A stretch of DNA of 64,000 nucleotides from Clavibacter michiganensis subsp. insidiosus (GTDB lineage: Bacteria; Actinomycetota; Actinomycetes; Actinomycetales; Microbacteriaceae). A program made the position numbers and the translations under genes. The DNA is taken from contig NZ_MZMO01000001.1 in assembly GCF_002240565.1 (NCBI RefSeq), positions 248,001 to 312,000 on the forward strand. Direction: 5' to 3'. Of this stretch, positions 62,845-64,000 are shown piece after piece. Below the pieces are notes generated by a model. The model was not told the origin of the DNA. It made no database searches and was given only the letters and a program-made list of their open reading frames with translations. Position 1 is the stretch's first letter, and every line of letters begins with the position of its first letter.

Positions 62845-63396
62845 TCAGGCGGCGGTGGCGGAGGTGCGCACGGCGTCGAGCACCGCGCGGAGCTGCTCCA
62901 CGACCTCGGCGTCGTCCGCCGGGTGGCGCTCGGCGAACCGGATGACCGACTCGGGGACGGCCATCCTCACGTCCTCGAGCACGTGCGCGCCGGCGATGCC
63001 GAGCGCCTTGCGGGCCTCGTCCTGCGCCCACACGCCGCCGTACTGGCCGAAGGCGCTGCCGATCACGGCGGTCGGCTTCCCCGCGAGCGCGGAGGCGCCG
63101 AAGGGGCGGGAGGCCCAATCGATGGCGTTCTTCAGCACCGCGGGCATCGTGCCGTTGTACTCGGGCGTGACGACGAGGAGCGCGTCGGCGCCGGCGATCG
63201 CGTCGCGGAAGGCCACGGCCTCGGCGGGCACGGATCCCTCGACGTCGATGTCCTCGTTGTAGAAGGGGAGCCGGTCGAGGCCGGCGTGGATGTCGAGGGT
63301 CACGCCGTCGGGGGCGTGGCGCACCGCCGCCTCGGCGATCTGCTGGTTGGTGGAGCCGGTGCGCAGGCTGCCGACGAGCACGAGGACGTGCGTCAT
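62845..63396 (-). CDS. NADPH-dependent FMN reductase family protein
   Basis: The 183-residue flavodoxin-like protein has the FMN phosphate loop LVGSLRTGSTNQQIAE (about 8-23) and LLVVTPEYNGTMPAVLKNAIDWASRP, the ring-contact segment. It reduces FMN or quinones/azo compounds. GAAGGAG lies about 6 bases before the ATG at 63396. The -10 of its own promoter is not obvious in the 131-bp gap upstream. Confidence 0.92.
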   Translation of the reverse strand: MTHVLVLVGSLRTGSTNQQIAEAAVRHAPDGVTLDIHAGLDRLPFYNEDIDVEGSVPAEAVAFRDAIAGADALLVVTPEYNGTMPAVLKNAIDWASRPFGASALAGKPTAVIGSAFGQYGGVWAQDEARKALGIAGAHVLEDVRMAVPESVIRFAERHPADDAEVVEQLRAVLDAVRTSATAA

Positions 63397-63527
63397 GGTG
63401 TTCTCCTTCGGGGTCGTTCCGGTCGGATCGTCTCCGTCGACGTGCCGCAGGGGGAGGCGCGTGCCTCCTCATCGACCCTAACGACCGTCATCTGACGGCT
63501 CCCCGGACGGACGCCTCCGGGCGCCGG

Positions 63528-64000
63528 TCAGCGCGCGCCGATGTCCGTGAGGATCCCGTCCATCAGCTCGGCGAGGGCGACGGTCTCCGCGTGCGGCATC
63601 TCGGCGCACTCGACGGCGCCCGCACGGATCGCGTCCCGGGCCGCCCGGAACATGGGCACGTAGCCGCGGCCCTCGATCGCGTGCTCCTGACGCTCGGGAT
63701 CCCCGTCGGCGGGCACGATCGTGAGCGCGCGGGAGGCGAGGAAGAGCGGATCCACCTCGATGCGGCCGGCCGTGCCGCTGACGGTCGCGCCGGTGGGGAG
63801 GGCGGCGACGAGCGAGCAGGCGAGGGTGGCGTGGCGGCCGTCGGGCCAGCCGAGCAGGATCGCGACCTCGGTGTCGACGCCGCCGTCGGTCACGGTGCCG
63901 ACCGCGGAGACGGACGACGGCGTGCCGAACAGGCCGTGCGCGAAGGCGAGCGGGTACACGCCCATGTCGAGGAGCGTGCCGCCGCCGACCTCCGGGTCCC
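63528..64000 (-). CDS. Gfo/Idh/MocA family oxidoreductase, C-terminal part
   Basis: About 157 residues are readable, starting at the right edge with DPEVGGGTLLDMGVYPLAFAHGLFG. The GGGTLLDMGVYPL stretch is the C-terminal domain motif of Gfo/Idh/MocA dehydrogenases, which act on sugars or polyols with NAD(P). The Rossmann domain lies beyond the window. The internal ATG at 63965 is not the start. Confidence 0.88.
   Translation of the reverse strand, partial: DPEVGGGTLLDMGVYPLAFAHGLFGTPSSVSAVGTVTDGGVDTEVAILLGWPDGRHATLACSLVAALPTGATVSGTAGRIEVDPLFLASRALTIVPADGDPERQEHAIEGRGYVPMFRAARDAIRAGAVECAEMPHAETVALAELMDGILTDIGAR

Overview
The window is a very GC-rich (about 70-75% G+C by eye) bacterial chromosome segment. 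The gene set and order (yidD-yidC-jag-rsmG-parA-parB, trxB-trxA next to murJ and a DUF6049 gene, rpsF-ssb-rpsR-rplI-dnaB), GTG starts, ATGA/GTGA overlaps and many near-leaderless genes point to an actinobacterium of the Microbacteriaceae, most like Clavibacter. That assignment is inference from gene content. Base 1 lies just downstream of where rpmH/rnpA and the dnaA-oriC region normally sit, so this is origin-proximal DNA. I see no rRNA, tRNA, CRISPR array, insertion sequence, prophage or obviously broken gene. Only the two edge genes are cut.

Layout. 1-4.9 kb: end of yidD, then yidC, jag, rsmG, parA, parB with three parS centromere sites. 5-13 kb (minus): a D-Ala-D-Ala ligase-type gene, a PLP aminotransferase, trxA, trxB (with a textbook sigma-R/sigma-H promoter), murJ and a large secreted DUF6049 protein. 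13-18.3 kb (plus): CCA-adding enzyme, rpsF-ssb-rpsR-rplI with a structured leader, a DnaA-box array and dnaB. 18.4-25.7 kb: CHY zinc-finger protein, release factor 3, a MerR regulator, a GT4 glycosyltransferase, glycerate kinase, polyphosphate glucokinase and small membrane proteins. 25.8-31.2 kb: purB, a low-molecular-weight phosphatase, a WXG100-like gene coupled to an alpha/beta-hydrolase gene, a holin-like protein and a HisC/Pat aminotransferase. 31.2-34.8 kb: a 2-oxoacid dehydrogenase E1alpha-E1beta-E2 operon. 34.8-39.4 kb: a zinc ABC importer with its Fur-family (Zur) repressor under a 25-bp palindrome, followed by Cys-poor rpmB-rpmG-rpsN and an HU gene.

39.5-48.1 kb: a CopD/CtaG fusion, membrane and lipoproteins, a self-contained winged-helix regulator/membrane-protein pair with an ACTTTG-N5-CAAAGT operator, and a siderophore-iron ABC system whose divergent promoters share a DtxR/IdeR-type iron box. 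48-64 kb: accessory metabolism and envelope genes (VOC protein, Pif1-like helicase, DUF4383, dienelactone hydrolase, DUF305 lipoprotein, M18 aminopeptidase, deoC, nnrD, histidine phosphatase, MBL hydrolase, manganese catalase, DUF7882, zinc alcohol dehydrogenase, FMN reductase) and a Gfo/Idh/MocA oxidoreductase cut by the right edge.

How it fits together: chromosome replication and segregation (parABS, DnaA boxes before dnaB, ssb), metal homeostasis (Zur, iron box, copper CopD) and thiol redox control (sigma-R promoter on trxB) are the readable regulatory circuits. The most unusual general feature is that at least thirteen genes start 6-9 nt after a TANNNT -10 hexamer, so their mRNAs should be leaderless or nearly so.
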